Assembly: GCF_024746815.1 (NCBI RefSeq)
Contig: NZ_CP080525.1
Span: forward strand, 4,396,501-4,460,500
Source of the DNA: Mesorhizobium sp. AR07
Lineage (GTDB): Bacteria > Pseudomonadota > Alphaproteobacteria > Rhizobiales > Rhizobiaceae
Direction: 5' to 3'
DNA length: 64,000 nucleotides
In this document: positions 34,663-42,264 of the stretch, piece after piece
Layout of the letters: each line of letters begins with the position of its first letter
How positions within the stretch are numbered: position 1 is the stretch's first letter
The notes under the pieces: model-generated
Seen by the model: the letters and a program-made list of their open reading frames with translations, nothing else
Told to the model about the DNA's origin: nothing
Database searches by the model: none
Program-made: the position numbers and the translations under genes

Positions 34663-34819
34663 GGCCCCCTCATCCGGCCGCTTCGCGGCCACCTTCTCCC
34701 CGTGGGGGAGAAGAGAAAAGAGCCGGCGCTAGTAAGCTCCTCTCCCCTCGGGGAGAGGTCGGATTGCCCCGAATTGCCCTTTTGCAATTCGGTTTCGGCA
34801 ATCCGGGTGAGGGGGCCTG
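34663..34819. repeat. Intergenic palindromic repeat, family D
   Basis: CCCCCTCATCCGGCCGCTTC and a matching GGGTGAGGGGGCCTGC form the ends; CACCTTCTCCCCGTGGGGGA, CTCTCCCCTCGGGGAGAGGT and GAATTGCCCTTTTGCAATTC are internal hairpins. Fills most of the 282-nt gap between the LysE gene and the dehydrogenase gene. Confidence 0.78.
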
Positions 34820-34837
34820 CGCCCCTCAGGCAGATTC

Positions 34838-36202
34838 TCAGGACCGACCTTGGCCATAGGTGACGCGCCAGATGGTGCCGTTGCCGTCCTCGGTCACGAT
34901 CAGCGCGCCATCCCGGGCCACCGCCACCCCGACCGGCCGACCCCAGACCTCGCCGTTGGAGACGACGAAACCGATCATGAAGTCCTCGTACGCGCCGGTC
35001 GGCTTGCCGTCCCTGAACAGCAATCTCACCACCTTGTACCCGGTCCTGTTGCCGCGGTTCCATGAACCGTGCAGGGCGACAAAGGCGTCGCCTTTGTATT
35101 CGGCCGGAAAGCCGGAACCGGGGCCAAAGTCCTTTCCGTCGTAGAAGGCGATGTTGAGCGGCGCCGAATGCGCCTGTACCAGCACATCGGGAATATCCGC
35201 CTTGCCGGCGAGGTCGGGGCGTTCGCCCTTGTGGCGCGGATCTTCATTGTTGCCGACATAATACCAGGGCCAGCCGTAGAAAGCGCCGTCCTTGACGGCC
35301 GTTGCGTAATCGAACGGCACATTGTCGCCCAGCGCATCGCGCTCGTTGACGACGCACCAGAGCGCGCCGGTCGCCGGCTGGACGGTCATGCCCGAGCAGT
35401 TGCGCAGGCCGGTGGCGACGATGCGTTCGTTCTTGCCGTCGGGGTCGAAGGCCAGCACGTCGGCGCGGCCGTCTTCGGACCCCCATGTGGCGCCGAGCGG
35501 CTTCGACTTCGCCCAGGCGTCGAGCCCGCCCTCCGGCTCCTTTGCCATATCCTCGGCGACGTTCGAACCCGAGCCGACCGACAGATAGAGCGTCTTGCCG
35601 TCCGGCGAGAACGCGATGTCCCGGGTCCAGTGATGATTGGCAGGAATGTTGTCGACGATCGTCTCCGGCTCGCCGGCGGCTTTCAGGTCGCCGTTGCGGT
35701 AGGCAAAGCGCACGATGCTGTCGCTGTTGGCGACATAGACCCATTGCGGGTCATTGCCCGGCGGGTAGAAAGCAATGCCGTAGGGCTGGTTGAGATTGCC
35801 GGCAAAGACGCCGTCCTTCGCTGGCTTCGCGCTGCCCTCGGTCAGGCGATAGACGCGGATCTGGTTGGCCTCGCTGTCGGCGACGAACAGGTCGCCGTTC
35901 GGCGCGATGCGCACGACGCGCGGATTGTCGATGCCCGACGCGATCAGCTCGGCCGAAAAGCCCGCCGGCAGTTTAGGCTTGGCACTTGCCGGCCTGTCGA
36001 CCAGGCCGGCGCTGTTCGAGGCGGATTTGGTGGCGTAGGGTCTTGGCAGGTCTTCCGGCTTGATCAGGCGGCGCACGCCTGGCCTGTCGGCACGCCAGTC
36101 GCCGAAGGCAGCCGCACCCTTCAGCACCGGCTGGTCCGCTTGCTGGGCGAATGCCGCGGCTGTGAGAAACAATGCGGCGGGAATCGCCAGCAATCGGATC
36201 AT
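34838..36202 (-). CDS. Secreted PQQ-type sugar (sorbosone) dehydrogenase-like beta-propeller protein
   Basis: A 454-residue protein with a Sec signal (MIRLLAIPAALFLTAAAFAQ, cleavage near AFAQ-Q) and a six-bladed propeller of the sorbosone/glucose dehydrogenase type: GIDNPRVVRIAPNGDLFVAD, HHWTRDIAFSPDGKTLYLSV, GLRNCSGMTVQPATGALWCV, ALHGSWNRGNRTGYKVVRL and PVGVAVARDGALIVTEDGNG. Periplasmic; would oxidise a sugar with PQQ if the cofactor is bound. The open frame continues upstream through non-coding sequence to 36706, so 36202 is chosen from the signal peptide. Confidence 0.85.
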   Translation of the reverse strand: MIRLLAIPAALFLTAAAFAQQADQPVLKGAAAFGDWRADRPGVRRLIKPEDLPRPYATKSASNSAGLVDRPASAKPKLPAGFSAELIASGIDNPRVVRIAPNGDLFVADSEANQIRVYRLTEGSAKPAKDGVFAGNLNQPYGIAFYPPGNDPQWVYVANSDSIVRFAYRNGDLKAAGEPETIVDNIPANHHWTRDIAFSPDGKTLYLSVGSGSNVAEDMAKEPEGGLDAWAKSKPLGATWGSEDGRADVLAFDPDGKNERIVATGLRNCSGMTVQPATGALWCVVNERDALGDNVPFDYATAVKDGAFYGWPWYYVGNNEDPRHKGERPDLAGKADIPDVLVQAHSAPLNIAFYDGKDFGPGSGFPAEYKGDAFVALHGSWNRGNRTGYKVVRLLFRDGKPTGAYEDFMIGFVVSNGEVWGRPVGVAVARDGALIVTEDGNGTIWRVTYGQGRS

Positions 36203-36309
36203 TCTGTCCTCCGAACCCTGGTCACAGAGACAGGATGCGAAGAGGACGAACGGGCGGTTTCGCCGATCGTTCCGCTGCACACGAGGAGTTGAAGCGAAAC
36301 GGCGGGTTC

Positions 36310-36438
36310 CAGCCTTAAGAACAATCCCAGGAAAAGTGTGAAACGGTTTTCCCAGGAAAAGCGCGTAGCGCTTTCCCCTGGGGAATTGCGTCAAAACAAA
36401 GCGATAGAGCGGTTCCGTGAAACGATGAATCGCTCTAA
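36310..36438. repeat. Dispersed repeat, GGAAAAGTGTGAAACGGTTTT type
   Basis: Contains AGGAAAAGTGTGAAACGGTT, hairpin AAAGCGCGTAGCGCTTT and GAGCGGTTCCGTGAAACGAT. The shorter relative at 52682-52738 shares CGCTTCACACTTTTCCTGGAATTGC in inverse orientation. A widespread Rhizobiales intergenic element; its left end overlaps no gene, its right end touches the stop of the next small gene. Confidence 0.65.
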
Positions 36439-36632
36439 GTGCCGGCGGCGTAGAAATCGTCGTCGAGGCGTTTTTCCAGTTCGACGAGATCGGCCGGCAG
36501 CGGCAGGCCCATGGCGCGCATCTCCCGCAGTTTCTCGCGCAGCTGCTCCTGGATTTCGTGCTGGTCTTCCGGCTGGTTGACCATCTCTTCGAGCAGCAGG
36601 CTGATCCGGGCCTTGAATTCTTCGAGCGCCAT
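36435..36632 (-). CDS. Small acidic conserved-type protein
   Basis: A 65-residue, charged, all-helical protein: EFKARISLLLEEMVNQPEDQ, then HEIQEQLREKLREMRAMGLP and a final DDDFYAAGT. It looks like a short helical hairpin that could dimerise. I recall similar short proteins near hrcA/grpE in alphaproteobacteria, but cannot name the family with certainty. It lies 74 nt downstream of hrcA, same strand, and may share its message. Confidence 0.7.
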   Translation of the reverse strand: MALEEFKARISLLLEEMVNQPEDQHEIQEQLREKLREMRAMGLPLPADLVELEKRLDDDFYAAGT

Positions 36633-36706
36633 TGTTTTCTCCTCGGAAGTCTGGAAGCGCAGGAAGCCGCCATTTGCAGGCCGGCCTCACCTGAATATCG
36701 ATACAC

Positions 36707-37792
36707 CTAACGCAGCATGCGGGAAATCAGCTGCGCCGTATAGTCGACCATCGGCACGATGCGGGCATAGTTGAGCCGGGTCGGGCCGATGACGCCGAGT
36801 GCGCCGACGACGCGGGCATCCTTGTCGCGATAGGGTGCGACCACCAGCGACGAGCCCGACAGCGAAAACAGCTTGTTTTCCGAGCCGATGAAGATGCGCA
36901 CGCCCGATCCCTCCTCGGCAAGGTCGAGCAGCTGGATCAGCCCATCCTGTGTCTCCATGTCCTCGAACAGGTGGCGCAACAATTCGATATCGGCCTGGGC
37001 GGTGACGTTTTCGAGCAGATTGGCGCGGCCGCGCACGATGAGCCGCGCCGGCAGGCCGCTGTCGGCGCCGGCCCACACCGCCAGCCCCTTCTCGACGAGG
37101 TCCTGCGACAGCGTGTCGAGCGCGGCCCTTGTCTCTTCCTTGATGCGGGCGATCTCGACCCGCGCTTCGGCCAGCGTGCGGCCGCGGATATGGGCGTTGA
37201 GGAAATTCGAGGCTTCGTGCAGTTGCGAGATGGTGATGCCCGCCGGCAGGTCGACGACGCGGTTTTCGACATCGCCGTTTTGCGACACCAGCACCGCCAA
37301 TGCCTTGGTCGGCTCCAGCTGGATAAATTCGATATGCTTGAGCGCCACCTCGTTCTTGGCGGCGAGCACCAGGCCGGCGCCGCGCGACATGCCCGACAGC
37401 ATCTGGCTGGCTTCGGTCAGCATATGTTCCAGCGTCGCACCCGAGCCGGACGCCCGCACCTGCGCCTCGATGGTGCGGCGCTCCTCGTCGGAGAGGTCGC
37501 CAAGCTCCATGAAGGCATCGACGAAGAAACGCAGGCCAGCCTGCGTCGGCAGCCGGCCGGCCGAGATGTGCGGCGCGTAGATCAGGCCGAGATGCTCGAG
37601 ATCGCTCATCACGTTGCGGATGGTGGCCGGCGACAGCGAGGACGGCAGGATGCGCGACAGGCTGCGTGATCCCACCGGTTCGCCGCCCTTCAGGTAGGAA
37701 TCGACGATGCGCCGAAAGATGTCGCGCGAACGCATGTCGAGCGACTGCAGCGCGGGCGACAGCGGACTGGGTTCGGCAACTGCCTTGGTCAT
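36707..37792 (-). CDS. hrcA: HrcA, heat-inducible transcription repressor
   Basis: A 361-residue repressor of chaperone genes. The N-terminal winged helix (about 18-90) reads DIFRRIVDSYLKGGEPVGSR, LSPATIRNVMSDLEHLGLI and YAPHISAGRLPTQAGLRFFV, all typical of HrcA; the middle GAF-like dimer domain and the C-terminal IGPTRLNYARIVPMVDYTAQ are complete. In related species it binds the CIRCE element of groESL. No CIRCE sequence is seen in this window, and grpE is not adjacent within it. Divergent from rph. Confidence 0.95.
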   Translation of the reverse strand: MTKAVAEPSPLSPALQSLDMRSRDIFRRIVDSYLKGGEPVGSRSLSRILPSSLSPATIRNVMSDLEHLGLIYAPHISAGRLPTQAGLRFFVDAFMELGDLSDEERRTIEAQVRASGSGATLEHMLTEASQMLSGMSRGAGLVLAAKNEVALKHIEFIQLEPTKALAVLVSQNGDVENRVVDLPAGITISQLHEASNFLNAHIRGRTLAEARVEIARIKEETRAALDTLSQDLVEKGLAVWAGADSGLPARLIVRGRANLLENVTAQADIELLRHLFEDMETQDGLIQLLDLAEEGSGVRIFIGSENKLFSLSGSSLVVAPYRDKDARVVGALGVIGPTRLNYARIVPMVDYTAQLISRMLR

Positions 37793-37846
37793 TGCGCCAA
37801 AAACCTCCGGCCCAAGGATATAGACTTCACTAGGGCCCGCGCAACC

Positions 37847-37886
37847 GGTGTCTGTCAGATCACCCTGGTGTCTGAGTCAGATCACC
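37847..37886. promoter_or_regulatory. Paired near-palindromes between hrcA and rph
   Basis: GGTGTCTGTCAGATCACC is followed at once by GGTGTCTGAGTCAGATCACC; each is nearly self-complementary (GGTG-TCTGA/TCAGA-TCACC). They lie 55 nt from the hrcA start and 82 nt from the rph start. They could be operators for either gene or a small repeat; nothing identifies the protein that binds. Confidence 0.45.
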
Positions 37887-37967
37887 GGCCATTTTCCTTT
37901 GCGCCGCGCGCGCCATGTGGTTACAAGCCGGCCAAGAATCCTAAAAATGACTAAGAAAGAAGCCTGA

Positions 37968-38684
37968 ATGCGCCCCTCCAAACGCCAATTCGACGAAATG
38001 CGCGCCATCTCCTTCGAGCGCGGCGTCTCCAAGCATGCCGAAGGCTCGTGCCTGGTGAAGTTCGGCGACACGCACGTCCTGTGCACCGCCAGCCTCGAGG
38101 AGAAGGTGCCGGGCTGGATGCGCAATTCCGGCAAGGGCTGGGTGACGGCGGAATACGGCATGCTGCCGCGCTCGACCGGCGAGCGCATGCGCCGCGAGGC
38201 TTCCGCCGGCAAGCAGGGTGGCCGCACGCTGGAAATCCAGCGGCTGATCGGCCGCTCGCTGCGCGCCGTGGTCGACCTGCAGGCGCTGGGCGAGCAGCAG
38301 ATCACCGTCGACTGCGACGTCATCCAGGCCGATGGCGGCACCCGCACCGCCTCGATCACCGGCGGCTGGGTGGCGCTGTACGATTGCCTGCGCTGGATGG
38401 AAGCCCGCCAGATGGCCAGCGTCGCCAAGGTGCTGAAGGACCATGTCGCGGCGATTTCCTGCGGCATCCATGACGGCCAGCCGGTCATCGACCTCGATTA
38501 TGTCGAGGATTCCTCGGCCGGTACCGACGCCAATTTCGTCATGACCGGCAAGGGTGGCATCGTCGAGATTCAGGGCACCGCCGAGGGCGAGCCTTTCTCC
38601 GAGGATCAATTCGCGTCCCTGATGGGCCTGGCCAAGAAAGGCATCCAGCGCCTGGTCAGCCTGCAGCAGATGGCGGTGGCTTAG
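37968..38684 (+). CDS. rph: RNase PH
   Basis: A 238-residue phosphate-dependent 3'-5' exoribonuclease that trims tRNA 3' ends, working as a hexamer. Signatures: MRPSKRQFDEMRAISFERGV, KFGDTHVLCTASLEEKVPGW, GWVTAEYGMLPRSTGERMRR and the phosphate and metal region TVDCDVIQADGGTRTASITG. Full length for the family. First of a plus-strand set (rph, VOC protein, rdgB, hemW), the rph-rdgB-hemW part of which is conserved in alphaproteobacteria. Confidence 0.96.
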   Translation: MRPSKRQFDEMRAISFERGVSKHAEGSCLVKFGDTHVLCTASLEEKVPGWMRNSGKGWVTAEYGMLPRSTGERMRREASAGKQGGRTLEIQRLIGRSLRAVVDLQALGEQQITVDCDVIQADGGTRTASITGGWVALYDCLRWMEARQMASVAKVLKDHVAAISCGIHDGQPVIDLDYVEDSSAGTDANFVMTGKGGIVEIQGTAEGEPFSEDQFASLMGLAKKGIQRLVSLQQMAVA

Positions 38685-38703
38685 GTTTCAAATGCCGAGC
38701 TTG

Positions 38704-38866
38704 AGCGCCCCCCTCTGGCCTGCCGGCCATCTCCCCCTCCAGGGGGGAGATCAGCTGTCCGACCGGCTTTCGCCAACTGTGGGCGGTGCGAGATGTGCGG
38801 AGGCGCTGAAGCTGCCAATCTCCCCACTTGAGGGGGAGATGGCCGGCAGGCCAGAGGGGGGCACCT
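38704..38866. repeat. Intergenic mosaic palindrome, family B, abutting a start codon
   Basis: GCGCCCCCCTCTGGCCTGCC opens and GGCAGGCCAGAGGGGGGCAC closes it; inner arms are CATCTCCCCCTCCAGGGG and CCCCACTTGAGGGGGAGATG. The right end (AGAGGGGGG at 38852-38860) lies six bases before the GTG at 38868 and is probably its ribosome-binding site. Inserted between rph and the VOC gene. Confidence 0.85.
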
Positions 38867-38867
38867 C

Positions 38868-39278
38868 GTGACTCCCTCCGCAATCCTGGAGTCCGCCCTC
38901 TACGTCACCGACCTCCCGGCCGCCGAAGCCTTCTACACCGATGTCCTCGGCCTCGACCTGCTCGGCAAGGTCGACGGCCGGCACCTCTTCTTCCGCTGCG
39001 GCCCAGGCGTGCTGCTCATCTTCAACGCTGAGGCGACGAAGGTCCCGCCCGCGCCTGACGCCAGACTGAAAGTGCCGCCGCATGGCACGGTCGGCGAAGG
39101 TCATCTCTGCTTGGCGGCCAGCGCCAATGAAATCGCGGCTTGGAAAGCGCATCTCGCGGCGAAGAAGATCGCCATCGAAAGCGAATTCGAATGGCCGCAA
39201 GGCGGCCGTTCGATCTATATACGCGACCCCTCGGGCAATTCGATCGAATTCGCCGAGCCACGAATCTGGGGCATGTGA
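38868..39278 (+). CDS. VOC-family (glyoxalase/bleomycin-resistance) protein
   Basis: A 136-residue two-repeat VOC protein: ILESALYVTDLPAAEAFYTD, then GEGHLCLAASANEIAAWKAH and a metal-site end GGRSIYIRDPSGNSIEFAEP with the conserved Asp-Pro-x-Gly-Asn-x-x-Glu. Metal ligands His and Glu are present, so a dioxygenase, lyase or resistance role is possible. GTG start uses the GAGGGGGG of the upstream repeat. Its stop overlaps rdgB by one base. Confidence 0.8.
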   Translation: MTPSAILESALYVTDLPAAEAFYTDVLGLDLLGKVDGRHLFFRCGPGVLLIFNAEATKVPPAPDARLKVPPHGTVGEGHLCLAASANEIAAWKAHLAAKKIAIESEFEWPQGGRSIYIRDPSGNSIEFAEPRIWGM

Positions 39279-39955
39279 TGCATTCGCCAACTGTTCATTC
39301 GCTTGACGGAAAGAAAATCGTCGTCGCCAGCCACAATGCCGGCAAGCTGCGCGAATTCGCCGATCTGATGGGGCCTTTCGGCTTCGAAGCGAAATCGGCC
39401 AAGGATTATGGCCTGCCGGAGCCGGACGAGACCGGCACCACCTTCGAGGAGAACGCCTACATCAAGGCGCTGGCCGCCGCCCAGGCGACGGGCCTGCCGG
39501 CGCTGTCGGATGATTCCGGCCTCTGCGTCGACGCGCTCGACGGCGCGCCCGGCGTCTACACCGCCAACTGGGCCGAAACCCCGGAAGGATCGCGCGATTT
39601 CGGCATGGCCATGCAGCGCACCGAAGTGGCGCTGCAGGAAGTTGGCGCTGCCTTGCCGGAACAGCGCAAAGGGCGCTTTGTCGCCGTCATTTGCCTGGCC
39701 TTTCCCGATGGCGAGGCCGAATATTATCGCGGCGAGGTCGAAGGCACGCTGGTCTGGCCGCCGCGCGGCGAACTCGGCTTCGGCTACGACCCGGTGTTCT
39801 TGCCCGATGGCTTCGACAAGACTTTTGGCGAGATGACGGCGCAAGAAAAACACGGCTGGAAGCCCGGCCAGTCGACCGCATTGTCGCATCGCGCCCGGGC
39901 TTTCCAGAAGTTCGCCCAAGCGCGATTGGATCTGGCGAGATTGGGCTCGGCATGA
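39278..39955 (+). CDS. rdgB: RdgB, dITP/XTP pyrophosphatase
   Basis: A 225-residue house-cleaning pyrophosphatase that converts dITP and XTP to monophosphates. Signatures: KIVVASHNAGKLREFADLMG (about 13-32), TGTTFEENAYIKALAAA, DDSGLCVDALDGAPGVYTAN and FGYDPVFLPDGFDKTFGEMT, plus the C-terminal LSHRARAFQKF. Start ATG overlaps the VOC stop; its stop overlaps the hemW start by four bases. Complete. Confidence 0.95.
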   Translation: MHSPTVHSLDGKKIVVASHNAGKLREFADLMGPFGFEAKSAKDYGLPEPDETGTTFEENAYIKALAAAQATGLPALSDDSGLCVDALDGAPGVYTANWAETPEGSRDFGMAMQRTEVALQEVGAALPEQRKGRFVAVICLAFPDGEAEYYRGEVEGTLVWPPRGELGFGYDPVFLPDGFDKTFGEMTAQEKHGWKPGQSTALSHRARAFQKFAQARLDLARLGSA

Positions 39956-41115
39956 GCATGCTGCTCGACCGGGCGCCCGGCTTCGGCGTCTACATCCATT
40001 GGCCGTTTTGCGCGGCCAAATGCCCCTATTGCGACTTCAACAGCCATGTCCGCCACCAGCCGGTCGACCAGGATCGTTTTGCGAGTGCTTTCGAGGCCGA
40101 GCTGGCGACGATGCGCCAGCGCACCGGGCCGCGCGAGGTGACCAGCATTTTTCTCGGCGGCGGCACGCCGTCGCTGATGAAGCCGGAAACCGTGGCCAGG
40201 GTTCTGGACGCCGTGGCGAAGCACTGGACCGTGCCCGCCGGCATCGAGGTCACGCTGGAGGCCAATCCGTCCTCGGTCGAGGCAGAGCGTTTTCGCGGCT
40301 ACCGGGCAGCAGGTGTCAATCGCGTGTCGCTCGGCGTGCAGGCGCTGAACGACAAGGATTTGCGCTTCCTTGGCCGGCTGCACAATGTCGATGAAGCGCT
40401 TCATGCCATCGGGCTCGCGCGCGAAATATTCCCAAGGCTGTCCTTCGATCTGATCTATGCGCGGCCTGGGCAGACACCGGACGCCTGGCAGGCCGAGCTC
40501 GAACAGGCGATCGGCCACGCAGCCGACCATCTGTCGCTCTACCAGCTGACCATCGAGGAAGGCACACCCTTCCACGCCCTGCATGCGGCCAAGAAATTCG
40601 TCATTCCCGACAATGACCACGCCGCCGATCTCTATGCGCTGACGCAGGAGATCACCACCGCGCATGGCCTGCCGGCCTATGAGATTTCCAACCACGCCCG
40701 GCCGGGCGCCGAGAGCCGGCACAATCTGACCTATTGGCGCTATGGCGAATATGTCGGCGTCGGGCCCGGCGCGCATGGCCGCTTCGTCGAAAACGGCCGC
40801 CGCACGGTCACGATCGCCGAACGGATGCCGGAAACCTGGGCCAATCTGGTCGAGGCCAAGGGCCATGGCGTCACCGGCGGCGAGATCCTGACGCGCTCGG
40901 AAGAGGCCGACGAGTTCCTGCTGATGGGCCTGCGGCTGGCCGAAGGCATCGACCTCTCCCGCTACGAAGCGTTTTCCGGGCGCGGCCTGTCGAGCGCGCG
41001 GCTTTCGGTGCTGCAGGGCGAGGGGCTGGTGGCGCCGATCGGCAATGCCCGCCTGCGCGCCACGCCGGCCGGCATGATCGTGCTCGACGCCGTGGTGGCG
41101 GATCTCGCGCGCTGA
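39952..41115 (+). CDS. hemW: HemW, radical-SAM haem chaperone
   Basis: A 387-residue HemN-like protein. The Fe-S motif CAAKCPYCDF (Cys 20, 24, 27 with an aromatic before the last Cys) and FLGGGTPSLMKP bind cluster and S-adenosylmethionine; LTYWRYGEYVGVGPGAHG and the C-terminal HemN_C winged helix (EEADEFLLMGLRLAEGIDLS) complete the family. The long N-terminal extension of true coproporphyrinogen dehydrogenase HemN is absent, so HemW, which delivers haem to respiratory enzymes, is the better call. Overlaps rdgB by 4 nt. Confidence 0.92.
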   Translation: MSMLLDRAPGFGVYIHWPFCAAKCPYCDFNSHVRHQPVDQDRFASAFEAELATMRQRTGPREVTSIFLGGGTPSLMKPETVARVLDAVAKHWTVPAGIEVTLEANPSSVEAERFRGYRAAGVNRVSLGVQALNDKDLRFLGRLHNVDEALHAIGLAREIFPRLSFDLIYARPGQTPDAWQAELEQAIGHAADHLSLYQLTIEEGTPFHALHAAKKFVIPDNDHAADLYALTQEITTAHGLPAYEISNHARPGAESRHNLTYWRYGEYVGVGPGAHGRFVENGRRTVTIAERMPETWANLVEAKGHGVTGGEILTRSEEADEFLLMGLRLAEGIDLSRYEAFSGRGLSSARLSVLQGEGLVAPIGNARLRATPAGMIVLDAVVADLAR

Positions 41116-41182
41116 AGCATGATCCCGAACCGAAGGTCAGCGAACGCAAAAAGTGGGCACTGGTTTTCGGACAAGATCATGC
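41115..41182. repeat. Short dispersed repeat with GCATGATC ends, family E
   Basis: GCATGATCCCGAACCGAAGG begins and GGACAAGATCATGC ends it, with AAAAGTGGGCACTGGTTTTC inside. The relative at 29731-29773 carries the same AAAACCGG/CCACTT pieces. It starts on the hemW stop codon and ends 14 nt before the next gene. Confidence 0.7.
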
Positions 41183-41195
41183 CCGGGCATTGTCC

Positions 41196-41519
41196 ATGAA
41201 AAAAATCCTCTTCGTCTGCAGCCAGAACCGCTTGCGCAGCCCGACCGCCGAGCAGCTGTTTTCCAAGCGCCGGGATATCGAGGTCGCCTCGGCGGGAACA
41301 AACCATGATGCCGATACGCCGCTGACGCATGAGCTCGTTACCTGGGCCGACATCATCTTCATCATGGAAAAGGCGCATCGCGCCAAATTGCAGAAGAAAT
41401 TCAAGGCAAGCTTGAAAAAGGCCCGGGTGATCTGCCTCGATATACCGGACGACTATGAATTCATGGATCCGGAATTGGTCAGGCTTCTGGAGGTGCGCGT
41501 TTCGCGGTATCTGGGTTGA
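41196..41519 (+). CDS. Short low-molecular-weight phosphatase-like protein
   Basis: A 107-residue protein with the LMW-PTP-like start MKKILFVCSQNRLRSPTAEQ. The catalytic loop of LMW-PTP (CxxNxxRSPxAE) is kept as CSQNRLRSPTAEQLF with Cys 8 and Arg 14. The fold is short; a canonical C-terminal DP appears as CLDIPDDYEFMDPELVRLL. Members of this small family are known as predicted protein-tyrosine phosphatases without confirmed substrates. It follows hemW after a repeat. Confidence 0.75.
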   Translation: MKKILFVCSQNRLRSPTAEQLFSKRRDIEVASAGTNHDADTPLTHELVTWADIIFIMEKAHRAKLQKKFKASLKKARVICLDIPDDYEFMDPELVRLLEVRVSRYLG

Positions 41520-41551
41520 ATGATGTGGCCGGGCGTCCGCTACCGCGCTTT

Positions 41552-41707
41552 CGTCATCCTCGGGCTTGACCCGAGGATCCATGCCGCGACCCTTGCCGGG
41601 GAATGCGGCGGTAGAATTCTGAACCGTTGAAACGCTTTGATGTCACGGCATGGATCCTGGGGTCTGCGCCGCGTCGCTTCGCTCCTTGCTACGCCCCAGG
41701 ATGACGA
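41552..41707. repeat. Large hairpin repeat, CATCCTCGGG type, family F
   Basis: CGTCATCCTCGGGCTTGACC plus CGAGGATCCATGCC on the left and GGCATGGATCCTGGGGTCTG plus CCCCAGGATGACG on the right are complementary in outline; an inner loop of about 55 nt lies between. A frequent element type in Rhizobiales. It borders the truncated transporter remnant that follows. Confidence 0.7.
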
Positions 41708-41729
41708 AGTGAGAGCCGTCGTTGCTTAA

Positions 41730-41853
41730 TCCGGACGGGTCAGGCGTCGTGCTTGTGGCGGTGTTTGGCGCGGTCTTTCTCGGCGAGCTGCTCTCCGGAG
41801 CGAACCGGCTTGGCGTCGCCCTTGTCGCGGCGGGCGCGGTGCTGGTCGTCTAA
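41730..41853 (+). pseudogene. C-terminal remnant of an EamA/DMT transporter
   Basis: A plus-strand frame with no start reads VVLVAVFGAVFLGELLSGAN, then RLGVALVAAGAVLVV and a TAA at 41851-41853. FLGE, then G and L at the right spacing, is the hallmark of the last two helices of an EamA repeat. The rest of the gene would lie where the family F repeat now stands, so the gene was probably cut by that element. It lies antisense to the small minus-strand frame at 41740-41928; only one of the two need be meaningful. Confidence 0.45.
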
Positions 41854-41928
41854 TGGGGGTAGCGGCACGCCGTTGCGGGCGTTCTTTGTTTCAAGACGGG
41901 TGATGAAGATATCGAAGCGATTGGGCAT
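41740..41928 (-). CDS. Possible small hydrophilic protein
   Basis: A 62-residue frame opening MPNRFDIFITRLETKNARNG and ending in a Lys/Arg/His-rich tail (EKDRAKHRHKHDA). It starts seven bases after the stop of another small frame (41936-42115), which has a strong ribosome site, suggesting a two-gene unit. Its C-terminal half is antisense to the EamA remnant, so much of its basic composition may be a by-product. No family known. Confidence 0.35.
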   Translation of the reverse strand: MPNRFDIFITRLETKNARNGVPLPPLDDQHRARRDKGDAKPVRSGEQLAEKDRAKHRHKHDA

Positions 41929-41935
41929 CGTTCGG

Positions 41936-42115
41936 TCAGTGCTCCGTCGTGCTGTCTGGTTTGTTGTCGGAAAGCCTGACATTCGTCGGCAAGGCGCTTG
42001 TGGCCCGCTCCTGGGTCCGGCTGATCTTGGCAGGCAATCGCTTGTCCCTGGTGGCACCGCGGTTGCGGCCGGCATAGTAGGGCTCGAAAGCGTCCTGTAT
42101 CTTCAGGCTGTCCAT
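41936..42115 (-). CDS. Small 59-residue protein of unknown function
   Basis: ATG at 42115 follows a near-perfect AAGGAGG with five bases of spacing. The frame reads MDSLKIQDAFEPYYAGRNRG, then a basic middle and NVRLSDNKPDSTTEH. Hydrophilic, no signal or membrane segment. The strong start site is the main evidence. It has no recognised relatives. The gap upstream (42116-42264) holds its promoter region and that of rsmI, divergent. Confidence 0.5.
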   Translation of the reverse strand: MDSLKIQDAFEPYYAGRNRGATRDKRLPAKISRTQERATSALPTNVRLSDNKPDSTTEH

Positions 42116-42264
42116 CCTGTCCTCCTTGGGAATCAGGGGCTAAATCCGCCAATGCCGGTTTCGTTCCCTACTGTGGCGAAGGAATGGCGATGACTTTACA
42201 TCGACGTAAGCTTTTGCAAGCCCGCGCCAGCCATGCCAAACAGGGCTGAACGGAGAAGGCATCG

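Noticed and set aside
36203..36706. N-terminal extension of the sorbosone-dehydrogenase-like gene by 168 residues
   Set aside because: The extension crosses a repeat and the small gene at 36435-36632 and precedes a perfect Sec signal peptide at 36202.
37793..37967. CIRCE element expected near hrcA
   Set aside because: Neither TTAGCACTC nor GAGTGCTAA occurs in the hrcA-rph gap.
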